A DNA stretch of 64,000 nt from Datnioides undecimradiatus (Eukaryota; Chordata; Actinopteri; Lobotiformes; Datnioididae), in assembly GCA_008933995.1 (NCBI GenBank), contig WARS01000051.1, forward strand, positions 1,860,001-1,924,000, read 5' to 3'. The translations under genes were made by a program, and so were the position numbers. The notes beneath the pieces are model-generated. The model searched no databases. It had not been told where the DNA came from and saw only the letters and a program-made list of their open reading frames with translations. Positions 23,758 to 38,421 of this stretch are shown here, piece by piece (within the stretch, counting starts at the first letter, position 1; each line of letters opens with the position of its first letter).

Positions 23758-26700
23758 TCCCTCAGGCTGATAGTGTGATCACTTTCCCCTTTAATCCCAT
23801 CGACTCAATCAGATTAGAGCGCCGCTCTAATGGAAGGTTGGCATCAGCCCACGTTTCCTGCTGTTTGTGTGTGGCGCTCCGCCGCCTATGTTAAACATGA
23901 ACACTCATTTTGCTGATACTGGAGATCTTGACTCGTTCTGCGTTGCGCTTAAGTATAATCCTCTTTTTTTTTTTTTCTTTTTTAGAAAACTACAAACATA
24001 ACACAAGGCTTCGTTTAAATCCCCCAAAAGTCTGCACAAGTGATTTGTTTGCAGTCATGTAAGAAAATTGTGTAATACACAGCACTTGTGTCTTTAAATA
24101 GCCCGTAATGACTTGTGAGCCTTGGACAGTTAGAGCAGGTTAGACTGGAGCTGTACTTAGAGCACGTTTGTAACAGAGTCCCCATTCTGTGCAGCACAGG
24201 GCGCAGGCCAATACGTTGACTCATTCAGCAAACTGTTTTCCCGGCCGTCGGTGACTCACACCTGGAGCACAACCTCCAGGGCCGATGGGAGAGATGGTGG
24301 ATAAATACAGCAGGTCATACTTCGGCTGACCACGCTGTTGTGACCCTCTGAACCTGCTGCCCCCCAAACCCTGTCTAAGAGGGCGGCTGAACGCTAAAGT
24401 ATGAATCAGGAGACAAATGCTGTGTAGGAGATGAAGAAATAATGGTTTGACCTGTGAGCGTTCACAAAAGAGAAATCAGTACCCGCGGACGGGGTCAAGC
24501 TGCCGCCTCAGTGTCATCCAGACATGATGAAATAGCTGCAATTAGCAATGAAACATCTGTGAAGGACGTCATCGCTTACGGTGACTAAGAGCCTCCGACC
24601 ACGGAGGAGGTGCCAGTGAGAGATTTGCTTTTAATCGTAGCGTTGTGTTATTTTAAACGTTTGCGGTGTCGGGATGTTTTCCAGAGATGGTCGGTTTAAT
24701 TAGCGATCCTGCTGTCATCAAACAGAGCAGCGGGGCTTTTAGGCCTTTTTCAGCTCATTGTTTCGGTTTTGCACCCTGCAGGGTTGCAAAGTCCCGCCTG
24801 TAAGCGCAGCCTCTCCTGCAGTTTGTGAGAATTAGGTAGAAATAATATTATGAGGTAACGTTTTCAGTTGACAAATACCCCCCAGCTGGAACTGGTTCAT
24901 GAAGGACACTTGATTCTCCAGGCTTTCATCTCATGACCTCTCAGGTCTAGTTATGCTTGGCAAAGGTTGGAGTTAGTTGATAGGACCTCATTCATCAAAC
25001 TAAAAGTTAGGTATGTGTTTGTGTTGCTTTTCTTCCACTTCTACTCCCACTTCCACTCTGCCGATTGGTCTTAGCCAGTATCAGGAGCTGTTTCCCCTCA
25101 GTGTTCCATAAAATCAAACATGAGCGAACATGTTGGACTTAGATTTTCCGAAAACATCTTTCTAGCTGCAGTACGTCCACATGGCCACGATCCTGGATAC
25201 GGTTTGAATATTTTTCCGGCTTGTGGTTGAATGTTGAATCGCGTAGACGCTGCAGCACAAGAAATGACAGAAGAATTGTCTTTTTCTCTGTGATTTAGAA
25301 TGCATAAAATGCGGTCTTGGAAAATCGACTGTGCCAAGTTTGAAAAGAGATTGGAACACTACATCGGAAAACAAAATGACCAGTGTTTAGATGTATTTTG
25401 CTGGAGTACATGTAATGCACCTTTGACCTCGGAGTTTCCATCGTTATCCGGTCAGGAGAGGATGTGTGGCGTGGGAGGATTCATATAAGGAGCCTTCGGC
25501 CACTGTCAGACTCAGCCTCTGTGCAGATTAGCATCTCCAGAACTCGATTTCATATGGACCCCTGCTGCATCATGTCACGTCCGTATTTACTGTCTGTATT
25601 TACATTTTCAGCTATCAATATAAAAGCATACGGATAGTGAGAACCAACAGACTTTCATTTAGCTTGCGTCACCGTTTGGTCACGTTAATTAGAATGTTTT
25701 TGTGAATTAAAGCTGTGTTAATCAATATCTTAATATGAGCAATAGATCAAATGAATGCGACCAACCCATGAGAAATCTGCCTGTGTCACAAATAGGGGTT
25801 TGAAGAAGATGAGGTTGTGTTCAACAGACAGGGAGGGTCCAATGAAAGTAATATCACAGTCTAGTAAATGAAATCTTCAGCAAGATGCACGTAGTTGCGG
25901 CACCGGTAGACACCACAGGTTCATTCCAGGTAGACCGATTGGCTTGAAAGAGGAGTTCCAGGTGCATGTGATGTTGCAAACCTGGCAAAAATCTAAACAA
26001 GTTCCGATCTTACCAGTGGTTGCTCTGACTGAGCCTGCAGGCTTTGTGAGCAGCTTTGGCAGCCCTACATCAGGTTGTCTAGTCTGCATTAACATTTACA
26101 TGATGCCCTAAAGTATCAAAGTAAGAGAACAACAAATGAAATGGTTCATACAGTATCTCATCCTGCTTCCCTTATAGATCTCTCTCCCTTGAGATCTCCT
26201 GTATTCAGCTTTATTCTTCTGTTTTGGGTCTGTTGCACTCTTTAATAAAAACCTGCACATAGATGAACCCAAAGCAAAGAAGTTAAGAAGTCAGGACTGA
26301 CGATCGACGAGACAAAATGCATTCACAGAGATGCCCCGATAATATGCCGCATTCTGTGCCGTCGTTGGTTACCTGTCAAATACATCTGAGAAGATGTTAT
26401 ACGTTGATCATTGTCGGATACAAGGAGAGAAGGAGATGAAGTGGAAAAAGGTGAGGAAAGTTCGAAATGATGAAAGGGAAAGAAAAGGATAAAGATGGAG
26501 CGAAAAGATGAAAGCGGGAGTTGTGAGAGTGTGTGGGTGGCGGTAAATAAAGGTCGCCGGCGGGGGATGTTCTCAGAGCCATATGTGCCTGGGGTTTGAC
26601 AGACAGGTCATGTACTGCCATGTGTTTGCCTTCTATAACCAACAGACACAACATGAAGGAGGATTTGTACAAAGTTCCGACTCAGAGGCTTTCATAGCAC

Positions 26701-27794
26701 AACACAGGCAGTATCTACTATCATGCCATTGATTATAGTGCATTTATCATACGTGCACATGTGAAATGCTTCTAGAGCTCCATTAGAGAGCAAACTCTTG
26801 CTCTTTCTAGGCTTTTGGTGGCAGCGTTAATCTCTTAAACCCTAGATGATTGCAGCACTATTTTCCTGGAAGTCTTACCGCCCTGTATGTTTTACGTGCA
26901 GTATGACTCCGTGGGGTTTGTCTTGTTTGTTAAAGGAGGAGGAACAACACTGGAGTGGGATGTTAGGGATGTTTGTCTGTCAGCGTGTTTTTAGGGCACT
27001 CATTCCTGCTGCTGTTCGGGAAGCAGGTTGAGACTTGCAGAGACTGAAAGAAAAAATCCAGGAATGTGTGTCACACATTGTAGGATTGGCTGCAGTCCAA
27101 ATGCTGGTATAGATTGTTGCCACAATGTAAAAATGCCTTCCAGTCTTCAAGTTGTGTTTCCATGGTGACGGGCATTGAGTTTGTCTTGATAATGTCAAAA
27201 CTGTTGAATTCTTCCATTTGAAGTCAAATATGACGAAGGGCTGCAGATAATTCTCACAGTTGCACGGTTGAAGCCAGAGAATGTTTGGAAATGTTGCTTG
27301 AGAAATGATTACTTGATTATTAAAATATGCTGATTATTTGCCTCTCAACCAGCTAATGAACTGATCAGCTCCTTGTTCACAGCGTTGTTGAAGTCGTGGT
27401 AACTGATGAACCTCAGTATCACACATTAACTGCCGCTGGTGTCTGAGTGTTAAGGCCCAAGATAGTCCCATTGTGATAAACGTGAGGGCTTGCATGTTGC
27501 TACAAGCAGAAGATAAGATGAGATATGAGCATTTTGAGTTACAAATGCGTGAAAACAAAACACTGCACGGCAGTTTCATGCAAGACTCGTAGAAAGGTTT
27601 AATGGCAGCAGCCTGTTTTACTTAAGTCACTGCAGAATTGATATAATGTAAATGCATAAAACTAAAATGAATTAGGGTTTGATACTGGGGACCTGTTATT
27701 TCCCAAAGATCCTCCTCTCCCACTTACTGGGAAAGGAATCTGTGACATCCCATAATTTTATGCACCTGCCAGCATATTAAAATAAAAAAAACAT

Positions 27795-28250
27795 CCTTGG
27801 ACACAAGGACGGACAGATCAGACTTTGGACATTGAAGGTCATTGGTTAAGGTCGCCACAGTCTCACAAAACATGTCTTTGGCCTTGTGAACATGATATCT
27901 CAGGAAGGTCTTGAGGGACTCCCTTCAAACTTGGCGCAAACATCCAGTTGGACTCAAGGATAAACTGATTAGATTTCGGAGGTCAAGGGTCACAGTGACT
28001 TCATGTTCTCGTAAACGTTGTACATCAGGAGCACTCTGAGGGAACTTTATTACATCCGGCCCAAATGTTCACTTGGATTTGAGTTCGCGCTGAAAAGAGT
28101 TTAGTGGCCAAAAATCACCCTGACCTCACCAAAAGATGTTTTTGGCTCCGTTAACGCGATAGCTCAGGGATGTCTCAAACATTCAGCTGGACTCCGAGAT
28201 GAACTGATTCAACTGATTTTGGTGTCCAAAGGTTGCAGTCATGTCACAGA
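27795..28250 (+). repeat. Degenerate tandem repeat, unit about 130-150 bp, roughly three copies
   Basis: Recurring order: TCACAAAACATG or CACCAAAAGATG, then TTTTGGC, GATATCTCAGGAA or GATAGCTCAGGGA, then a Leu/Phe-like GAGGGA...TT, AACATCCAGTTGGACTCAAG or AACATTCAGCTGGACTCCGAG, GATAAACTGATTAGATTT or GATGAACTGATTCAACTG, and GGTCAAGGGTCACAGTGA. These phrases belong to a tandem-unit repeat known to me from many fish loci. Copies are decayed. Confidence 0.7.
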
Positions 28251-31200
28251 ACAGTAAATTATAACATTTAATATGTTATTTGAGTCTGGACAGATATGGA
28301 TATTAACTGGGACTTTACTGGCTGGGGGAGGTATAGAACTTGTGATATCTGCCTTTAGAAACTACTTTGTTTCTGTAAGACCTCCATCGATAACGAGTCC
28401 ATGCTGTTGCCATTGCTGCCTTGTCTCCTTGCCGCCAGACTTAGATCTACACTTTGGTGTCAGGAGAGGCACCTTTTGAATTCTCGCTCTTATCTGTTTT
28501 ATCTCGGAGCTGTGGTTCTCACTCTTTTCCAGCCACAGATTAGAGGAAGAGGAGGGGATTTAAGGGTCGGCCCTTTTCAGTGGGCACTCGGCCTGAGAGG
28601 AAGGAGACGGGGATTTTCCTTCCATTCTCCCTCCATTTTTGTGCTCCGCTGTCTTCGCCACGAACTGCAGACAGGCTGTCAGTGATTTGACTTTCCAGTG
28701 CAGACATGTTACTGTTCAACAAAAAGGGTTTAGCTGGTACAAAACAAACTGTGAAACGGGTAAAATTATATGATGCCAGGAAGGACAAGTAGGAGACTGT
28801 GTGTTGGACTATGCATTGTACTATGTGCACGGTATTATTAATCCTTACTTAACTACCTAATATACGTAGTATACCTAAAATACCTAAATTTAGCATTAAA
28901 TCAAATTCCTAATCTGTTTTTACATAATCTTTTGAGCAGTTTTTAATCTAGATTATACATTTTATACACATACATATGCAAATAGCCTTTAATTCTTCTT
29001 ATATATACCAAAGACTGGGCATAGTATCACCAGAAAGTAGTAATTGTCACATTAAGACTGCATGTGTTGTTATACACCCAGCTTCTCATACCTCCACTTC
29101 TTCTTCTCTTGTCTCCAGTACACCTTACTGTTCTTTAGTTTCCTTTCCAATTGCCCACAATGTTTTCTGACCTCTGCAGATTACCAGATTCAGAACCCCC
29201 AAAACTCAGTTCCTTTCAAACTTAGCACTGTGAGCTATTCACTGCAAGACTGAACTGCTTCACATTCATCTGAACCCTGGCTCCTATTTGAATGAGTCTG
29301 ACATTATCTGGACTTTGCATGAGCAGATTGGGGGGGGGGCTGCCAAAAATAGATGTCAATATGAACCAAAGCCTTGTTGTCTTTGACACATTTGGCAGAT
29401 GCATAAAGGGGCAGCCTAGCACAGAAATGCAAAATTAGTACAGTAATTTTGATTTGCATGTGTGTGTATAGCTGATAATCTAGTCCAGAGTGATTTCACT
29501 TGGTGTAGAGTATTCATAAGTCCTTAAGGCACCCTTCTTTGCGGTTGGTTTGTTGCCATTTGACAGGAACACAAAGCGCGACAAGAACGTTTACAGCTTT
29601 GCAGATGACATCCCGCTATGAATCCCCTCCTCTCCACATGAATTTAGCCCCATTTATAAGTTAGCAAACGAAATCATGTTAAATATATGGACATATTACT
29701 TGGGTAACATAACTGTCGGGTCATCAGTATGTCTGATTTGATATTTGTATGTGTATATATGAAGCCCTGACTTTAAGCACAGAATGAAGTGGTCAGCTGC
29801 TGGTCAGAACAGCAGATATAGATATCCATCCATAGATGGCCAGACAGAAAAGACAGACAGGCTCGTTGTGCTTCGCTAGCTTTCAGCTCGACCCGGCCCA
29901 CCATCTTCCACTCTCTCTGGAGAGCGGAAAGCATCGAAGTATAAAGAAAGAACAGCCCTGAATGGAGGGGGGAGTCGAGTTGTAACAAAGTGGGAACATT
30001 TTCTATAAATCTTTCGTGGCTTTGAAATGAACCTACAGGTAGAGATGGACAGGATGTGTTTCGTTTCGGAGGCAGCAGGAAGTACACTTCCTGCCTGCTG
30101 TTTTTAAATTCGTGTTTCAAACGGGGGCATGTAAATTAGACCTTCAGTGAAGCGCGAGAAATCTGAAGGCTTCTTGTCCCTTCTTTGTCCCTCTCCTCAC
30201 AGGATGCACTTCTTGACCAACTCAATATATTCGCCTCGAAGCTGAAGTCAGTTCTTGCACTTGCCCCCTTCTCTTCGTCCAGCTCCATCAGTCTATTTTC
30301 TGGCTTTCACAATTATTTAACAGATAAACAGACTGCTTTGGATTGGTCCTCTACTCCTTTCCACATCTGCCATTGAGAGGAATTCTAAAGGCCCAGCTGG
30401 TGTAGGTGGAACACCCACTTCCTGTTATGTGCCATAAAGAAGTTCAGGTGATTTCAAGGTAAATGTGACTTTGTGGCACAAATGTGTAAAATGCAACACA
30501 TGGGTCACAGGGCTTCCAGTCTTTGAGATGTCTTTAGGCTGAAAATTGATTTTATTTTTTAAAAATGTGGTCAGTCAATAGCTAGCTTGTAAGATGACTG
30601 CCAGGTTCAAACTAGCATTTTGGAGCTGAAATCTCATATTATTCTGGTTTGACCTCGGCAAACTCTGTATTGGGATTTTTAAAAGGCTAAATAGTCTTTG
30701 GCCTTTTTTATTCACAAAAACACAAACTCATCAGTCAGCGCTTTGTTAGTTCATTGAGAATTTAGAGTAAATAGGAATTCTCTCAGGTGAATGTCACAAA
30801 GCCAAACCAATCATAGTCTTAATTGTCCTGAGGATCGATACAGTCACCTGTTCCAGCCTCGCCCCCATGGGACAGATGGGATATCGATACCGCGGGAGAC
30901 CAGTATGGAAGACCTGGCTGGATAAATGATGGTGGTACTCTGATTGGAAGCATTGCTCTTCCTCTGTCAGTGACTGCCATATCCTTGACGTGACACTGTG
31001 CTGCTAGAGGTGACGAACTGTGCTGCTGCTTGGAGCGAAGACTCCGTATCAACATCAGTCACCCCGGTCTTTGAAGTCCTTATTGAACTGAACGGTTAAA
31101 GTGGCCTTACTTGCTTTGTCTACTCACTAGCAGGATGTTGGAGCACTTACATGGCAAACATGAGGTTTCAGTACAACATGAGTGCTGTACGTGTTATCCA

Positions 31201-31855
31201 CTGTCTGATATGTGCCTTGGGTCAAGTCTGGGTGCATTTCTCATACAGCAGAGAAAATGAAAACTATAGAAAATAATTAAAACTAATTAACTTACAAATT
31301 AATCAAACCAGTGGCATCTTTAGTGCCCAAAACTCTTCAGTTTAGCAAATGAAAAAAAAAGTATTTTCAATGTTCTGTATTCTAAAATGACCTCATCTCA
31401 ATGATTCACAGTATAACTTTAGCAATATTCAGTCCATTAAACAACGCGCTAAAGGGAGGAACAGAATTAAAATCACATAAAGAGACACACATCATCATTG
31501 CATTCATTGGGATGCAGCATATTAAATACTTAAAATATGCACCAGTGCCAGAAATGTAGTGTGACAGTCTGGCTAGCATTAGCAGCGGTTAGCACAGCTG
31601 CTGTACACTGCCATCCTCTCAGATCTAGGCAGTTCACTTGGTGCAGTGTTTCTGCAAAAATAAGGCTTAAGTTGTAATATGATGTTTGAAAAGATCAAAC
31701 TTCCATTAATTTTTGTGCCAGTATTATTAAATATAATATATGTAAATATATGCAAAGTACTTAAACAGAATATATACCGTATTATGTAACCACCCACAGT
31801 GAAATTGAATTATTTCCGTCCACATAGCAACGTCCACCGCAGTGTCCACCACCTC

Positions 31856-32010
31856 GGGCAGCACTGTGGTTCAGTGGTTAACACTGTCAGACTTTCACAG
31901 AAAGGTCCTAGGTTTGCTGCACTTTAATTAGTGTGTCTCTGGGTCTGCTGGGGCAGGGTTGTGTGGGCTGCGTGGAATTTGCATTTCTGTGTGTTCTCTC
32001 TGGGATGCTT
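31856..32010 (+). mobile_element. tRNA-headed SINE, decayed
   Basis: Starts GGGCAGCACTGTGGTTCAGT, GGTTAACACTGTC, as in the tRNA-like head of a common teleost SINE (GGTGGCTCAGTGGTTAGCACTG), with a degraded B-box region near 31900, then GGAATTTGCATTTCTGTGTG and TTCTCTCTGGGATGCTT, matching the body. Same family as the headless copy at 5636-5872. Confidence 0.72.
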
Positions 32011-34864
32011 CACCACCAAAAACAGTGTGTTAGGTTAATTCTCCTGACAGTGTCCTCGACAGAGACGCTGGCAGGCAGTGGCTGCCCGCTGCTCACTGCT
32101 GCCGTGGATGTGGGCTAAATGCAGAGAGCAGATCTCCTTATCAGGAGTTTCTATAAAGCATAACTTCAGCAGCGTGCAGCAGCTACTGTAACTCACGCTT
32201 GTGATTGTGCATCAGACCCTCACAGACACATGCACCACATCAAGAGTTTTGCTGAGAGTGCGCGTGAAGCTCGACTCCTCTGGAGGATGGCTGAGGCGAG
32301 CTGTGAGCCACCCTGTGGTCAGAGACAGTTGAGGAGCTGTTAAAACAGTTTGACACCTCAGCTCAATCAGCCCACTCCTGGTTTGAGCTTCAGTCAAAGG
32401 CAGCTCTCGCCGAATGAAGGCTGCAGGCCCGTGCATCTGCAGTGAACAGCGCGAAAAGGCAGGTGAGGAAAACAAGGCGAGAAAACACCGTCTGACTCTG
32501 AGTGTCTTCGTGTGACCACATTACTTTAAAGCTTTTTGAAATGATGGTGTTCTCACGCCGAAATTGTTACTTTGTGACACTCTTTATACAGACATGAGAC
32601 TGATACATTGAGTTCCCGTTATCTGTCACAAAAGGGGTGTGCAACGTCAGACGTCAAGTGAAGAACCATCACTTGAGGATATTTCTTCAATCTGATATAT
32701 TTTATATCAGCTTTCACAAGACTTCCCCTTTAATGCACGAAACACAGAGTATGCAAGTGTCCACGTGAGCCAGTCATCTCACCGGAGGACATGCAACAAC
32801 CGACAGAACATCATTTGTTTGACAGACCTCTGGAGATCATAAAGCCGTTTTAATGCATACTTGTTTAATGCATAGTTGTTTAGTTTAATACCCAGAAGGC
32901 TACTTTGTCTGGATGTTTTTTGGGCTCCAGCCAGGTTTGGAGATAAAGATCCCGATGAGGCTTCTTGATGCAGCTTTGACGTTTTGCGATCAGGGTTAAC
33001 CCTACACACAATGAGTTCTTATCTTAACACCAGCCATGGAACTTTAACATTTGCTGTGATTTAAGGTTGGAAGTTGAGCTCAAACTGGAGGCGAGTGCAA
33101 AGCAGATTAATTTTCAGTCTCTTGTTTTTTCAGTTAATGGCCCATTTAAAGAAATCCCATGAAGAACCCAGCTGGTTTGTCAGGCCCTTCCCCCACCTCC
33201 TACCGTCTCTGTCTAACAGCTGGGCCCGTCCACTTCCTGTTTACACTCCATCAACTTCAGCACATGAACAGCCTAAGCCATCAGCGCACATGTTGTAACT
33301 GCAATCTGGCTATTAGTATTAAAGCTCTGAAAGCAAAAGCGTCGCGGTGCGGTGCGCTACGCAAACCGCAGAACTACAGAGCTACACGAAATATGAAATC
33401 CTGACGTGTGCACCTCTGAATGTCAGTTTACAGATATTGCACATATGAGCCAGTGTTAATCTTTGCACTTAATCATTCACTCAGTCACTTAACCTCTTGA
33501 GTGCTTTTTCATCCCGCCATGCTTTGAAACTGAGCGATGATAGCGAGGACGGGCAGGGCGAGTAGCGCACGTCAGGCGGCTGGACTGTCAGATATGGTAT
33601 TGTGATGGATGTCGCGCTGACTGCTCGTGCCGGCAACTGAACGTCTGGCTGGCGGTGATAGCAGGCAGCACGCTGACAGCAGTTTCCCCTGGCGATGCCA
33701 CCTGCCTGCCCACACGCTGACTCGTCATATCAGCCCCCACCACAGCCTGAAAGGCCGGGCGGAAAGTGTGCCTGCGGCGCTGTACAGTGAAAGCCGCTTG
33801 AACAGAGAACATGGAGCTGAGCATACTGTAGTCTAACACAGCTCTGACAGGGTTTCACCGTCCACTGACGGGGCCTCTTTCAGCGCGACACGGCCGTAAT
33901 CAAAAGCTGAGGATTGACGTGTCTGTCAAAATGACAGCAGCCGCCGACGGATGGGCGTTGATCAGCTAAAACGCAGCCGGGTCATTTCTGTGTCTGGATC
34001 TGGACTTCCCGACGTGCAGATGTTCATTTACAAAGCTAAAGACATTTGAGCATTTTCCATTTATTATCTTAAATAGAAAGCCCCTCATAGATTCATAAAG
34101 TAACCCACACTTAATCATACTCTTCCTTAGTTCAGCGCTTACTAAACTAACGGTTCGCGCAATTCAGCCTACCCAAAGATCACTTGTTTGCTGCACAGTC
34201 ACAGCAGCGGTAATAATTTATGAATTTCACAGTATGTTTGGTTCGTCTCTTTATTCCCATTGAAGAGTAGATTGTAGGTTGTTGGTGTCTAGTCAAGAGG
34301 AAGTTGGGGTGTGTTTGGTGTAGACGCCAGCTGTAGCAGCAAGTATTCAAAAGAGTATCTGGCCATGTTCGGCTTTGTTTACTCACTCTTTAGTTTTATT
34401 TTTTGAGTTTCTTTGATTCAAATCAAAGTTTTACTTCGCTCTTGGACCTGGAACAATGGCTTCTTTTATTAAGACAACAAAAAAAAAAGGTTTGGTTGAA
34501 TAACAGGTATTTGTATTTTTCAGACACCCAGTCCCAGCGCAGTTTGTATTCGATCGCGGCTGGTTGTCACACAAAATTGTGTTTTGGGGTTATGAATGTT
34601 GCTTTGTGAATGAAATTGGATATATTTTTGATTTCCTGCAAAGCAGACATGTATAACGCCACTCAGCTCCTCACCTTCACAGCTTGCACGCAGTGCCTGT
34701 CTGCCACTGAATATGCATGCCTCCCTGTCGGGTGTTTCGTGAGTTCAGCCGCAGCTCAGCCTCTATTTTCGTCACCTCGCCCTCCACGTCCATTTCCCTC
34801 TCCACTTCCCTCTCGATCCAAGCGCACACACTCTGAATGGTAGTCACACCTGCTCTTTGCGCTT

Positions 34865-34985
34865 GCCCGTGGCAGGATCCGTCCGCCCCTGCGCGTGTGT
34901 TTGAGTGCGTGCGCTCGCTGTGGTTTTCAGGCGCGAGTTATTTTTAGCCTCTCACGCGCATCCCATCAGCCGCACGCGTCTGTTT
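34865..34985. promoter_or_regulatory. CpG-dense patch inside intron 2
   Basis: About 15 CpG dinucleotides in roughly 120 nt (TCCGTCCGCCCCTGCGCG, GTGCGTGCGCTCGCTG, GGCGCGAG, CACGCGCATC, GCACGCGTC) within CpG-poor intron. It could be an internal promoter or enhancer; composition is the only evidence. Confidence 0.3.
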
Positions 34986-35432
34986 TGGGTTTTGGGGTTG
35001 TTGTTTTTTTTGGACTCCACTGATGAACTGACGATGTCGATACTTCTTCCATTCAGACAGGCAGGGAAATGTCGCAGCTGATGCTCGAGTAGATCCCACA
35101 CCATCACACACAGCGCAGAGAGAGCTCACCACTGCTTTTTGAATGTGTGCTTTTTAGCTACTGACTCATAGTTTAGTTACATGTAACATCTTGTAACATC
35201 TTCATGTTTGATTATATTACTTTTCCTACCCTAGCTCATTGTGCCATAATGGCGACTTCAGCTGTGTGACGGCTGTAGTCAGAGTTCAGTGTGTGGGCTG
35301 GACTTCTTTGTGTGGTCTCTGAGCTGAGGCAGTTGCTAAGTCCAAGCTCTGGCTGGAATATCCCCTGTGGCTTAAAGTGGGCCAGAAAGATTGGGCTACA
35401 ACTGAGCCATAGTTTCTGTAATATGTGTGAGG

Positions 35433-35434
<2 letters not shown>

Positions 35435-35470
<36 letters not shown>
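35435..35470. repeat. (GT)n microsatellite
   Basis: About 18 GT units. Confidence 0.97.
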
Positions 35471-35473
<3 letters not shown>

Positions 35474-38374
35474 TGTTTATTGCTGTACAGCAGGATTTGG
35501 CCTGGGGAAGCCCAGACTGAGATGGTGGAGCAGAATATGATCTGAATTCTAAGCAGGATGGACAGACAGACTGGGGATAGACCGGAGCTGTGAGTGGAAG
35601 AAGACTTTAGCAGTAATTGGTGTGGATAGATGGGTGGTGAGGGGTAAACTGGCATCATTTAACATATTAAGCATTAAATCTGCTGCTGTCTTTATGATCA
35701 GCGCTGCGAGATATCTAGAGCGTTGGAGCAAAGTTCGCACAGGTTTATGGCAACACAGCGAGCCAAGTAGCAGGAAAAGACATTTGTAAAGCATGACAAA
35801 TAGAATTTTATGTTCTACCCCAAGACATAATTCACAAAGAAGGCACCGGGAGTTATCCTTCTCGGAAAAGCTGACCGGCAACAATCCCGTGATCCAGAAA
35901 GGTCTGGAACCATGACAGGTCACCGCCGGTTTACATTAGAGCCATTGCCTCATTTGCTGCTTAATAAAAGGCTACAACAAATGAGGTTTAAGTTGGAACT
36001 GATTGGACTTGTGTCATAGAACAAATAGTCTGACAACATCTAAAGGCCATGCTTGAAGGTTGACTGAAAAGCCAGCCACCAGAGCACCCTCCTGTCTGGA
36101 CCCCACTGCTTCTCTGACCTTCCTCCAAGAATGAAGTCTTTTGTGTCTCTCTAGTCTCAACATGTAGAGTTGAACAATTTTGGACGTGAGTGCACACTTT
36201 CAGTCAGACTCCAAGGCATTCTTGTGGTTGCACCATTGCACTCAGTTGTAAACTTGATGATAATGAAGGTAGAATGGAAAATAAAGGAGAACTTGGGAGA
36301 AAATGTCATCCTGCCTTTTTTCCTCATGTCTCTGCACATCTGGATTGAGGTTGATCTGGCTGTCAGTTTGCCTCCTGAAATCAAATACTTGGAAACAGGG
36401 TTTGAGACACCGTTAGATGTTCCAACAAACCCTTCAAAGCAATGCGGTTCATGTAGATTAGCTTTTCCCATCAGAAAGCTTTTCGGCCCCTTATCATCTG
36501 TAGACTCTGAAATCACTCTGTTTTCATCTGTAACAACACATTTGGAACTTGACCTGGACCTGATTATTTAGATATTGGCTCAAAGTTTGGTTGTATTATT
36601 GTTCTAGTAGGATTCACGTGGTCCTTTCTGCTAAATGTAGACTTATAATAAAGGGAATCAGCAAAATCCAGAACCCTCTCTATCAAGCTGTGGAAGTCTT
36701 GGCCGCCTGACAACCCCTTTCACTCACAGCAGCCAGTGTCACACTTCAGTTCACCCTGGCTGTTAAAGGGAAGATCAAATGCCGAAGACCTCAGCTGCGT
36801 TGCAGCACTTTAAATCGAGCGTTGACGAGACAAAGGCAGCGGGCCAAAAATGGGATTTAAGACAGGCCCACCACGGTGGCACAACACGTGTGATGAATCA
36901 CCTGAACACTGGAACACAAGTTGTTTCATGGTGAATCCTTGCGAGGTTAACCCATCTTTGGTCAGATCCACGCTCTTGTTGAACTCGCATTTGCATAGTT
37001 GCATGGTTCAAACGAGGTGAATGAACAAGTGGACACGACACCGACCTCAGCGCTGACTCAAAGCCTTCGGTGAGGAGCAACACAGCAGTGACTCACTGTA
37101 CTTCCAGCTAAATGCAGGACGTGCAGACTGTCATGTTATGAACATACAGTACTCCTTTCTGACCGCAACTATGCACAGGCCACACATAGAGTCCTACTGT
37201 AGCTGCAGCTAATTGCATTTTGACAGGGCCCTCTTATTACAGTGCCTGCAATTACACCCACACCTGAGAGCCCCTGGTTCCATCTGCAGCTCCACCAGCA
37301 AATAAAGCCAGGGTGATTATGATGGCTAATGATGATTGTCAGCTCAAGCGTCAGGGTACAGCATCGAGACAGACCTATTAACCCTCTGTGGGGCTGCTCA
37401 ATGAGGATCGGCACATTGTCGGTGAATAGCTTGTTTATATCCCCCAAGTTATTATGCTATTCATGAGCTGGTGTGCTCAGGTTTTTTCTGATGTTCTCTG
37501 CGTGTTTGGGCTCCCTGCTAGGCTCACAACGAAACAAGGATTAGTAGAACAATGCTAAAAAGGAGTTTTGTGAGCATTTCTAGTTTTGGCATTCAAAACC
37601 GTTGCAGATGAAATTTACAGAAAACTTGAAATGTTTTGTAAGGAATGTCTTCTGTAGGGCACCAGCAGCAGGAGTATCATCAGCAGGATCATATTCTCTA
37701 CTTTATATTTCAACAAAAAAGTGATTTAAAAAAAAAATCTCAGCGTTAATCCCCCAGTTCATCTTCTAAACATATCTCAAATATATTTTGTCAAAGGTTC
37801 TGTCCTTTGATGCTATGTGAAGCCAAGCCCCGCACCATGAAGGAACTCATTTAGCCAAGTTCTGGTGAAGGGTAATGCACTGATACAATCAGAAGTACCC
37901 ACCTGTTGCCTTGATCCCATTTCGCAGTCTCGCGGTTCTCTTGGTGGCCGTATCCCATTTATAACACGAACATTCATATACAAACGTCCGAGACGAAGTG
38001 CGAGAGCGGTCTCTTGATAAAACATGCTAATTTTGAACAATCAAAAATTCCTCATTACACAGAGAGACAGCCAGGAAATAAGAGGCGAGATGTTGCCGGC
38101 GGGAATAAGGACAGAAAAGGCGTTTTGATGTGTGTAGGCAGCGTGGATTGCCAGGGGTGTTTATCCCTGTTTTTCTTTCTTTTCTTTTCTTTTTTTTTTT
38201 GGTAACACATTCAGTCCCTGGGTGTCTTGGCACCAAACTCCATTACTCACCTGTTACTTTACTGACAGCAGGTGAAAATGGGGTGGACTGACAGGACTTG
38301 TCACTTGCCAGTGAACAAAGGTCAAGTCCTCAACTTCCTCTAGTTTTAAATAAGGTAACGTGAGGATAGCATGA

Positions 38375-38376
<2 letters not shown>

Positions 38377-38419
<43 letters not shown>
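38377..38419. repeat. (GT)n microsatellite
   Basis: About 21 uninterrupted GT units. Confidence 0.97.

Positions 38420-38421
<2 letters not shown>

Noticed and set aside
31856-31925. tRNA-like sequence on the + strand
   Set aside because: It is the head of a decayed SINE, with a broken B-box and no cloverleaf I can fold.
35435-35660. Thr/His- or Val/Cys-repeat open frames at microsatellites here and elsewhere
   Set aside because: They are simply (GT)n/(CA)n read in frames without stops.
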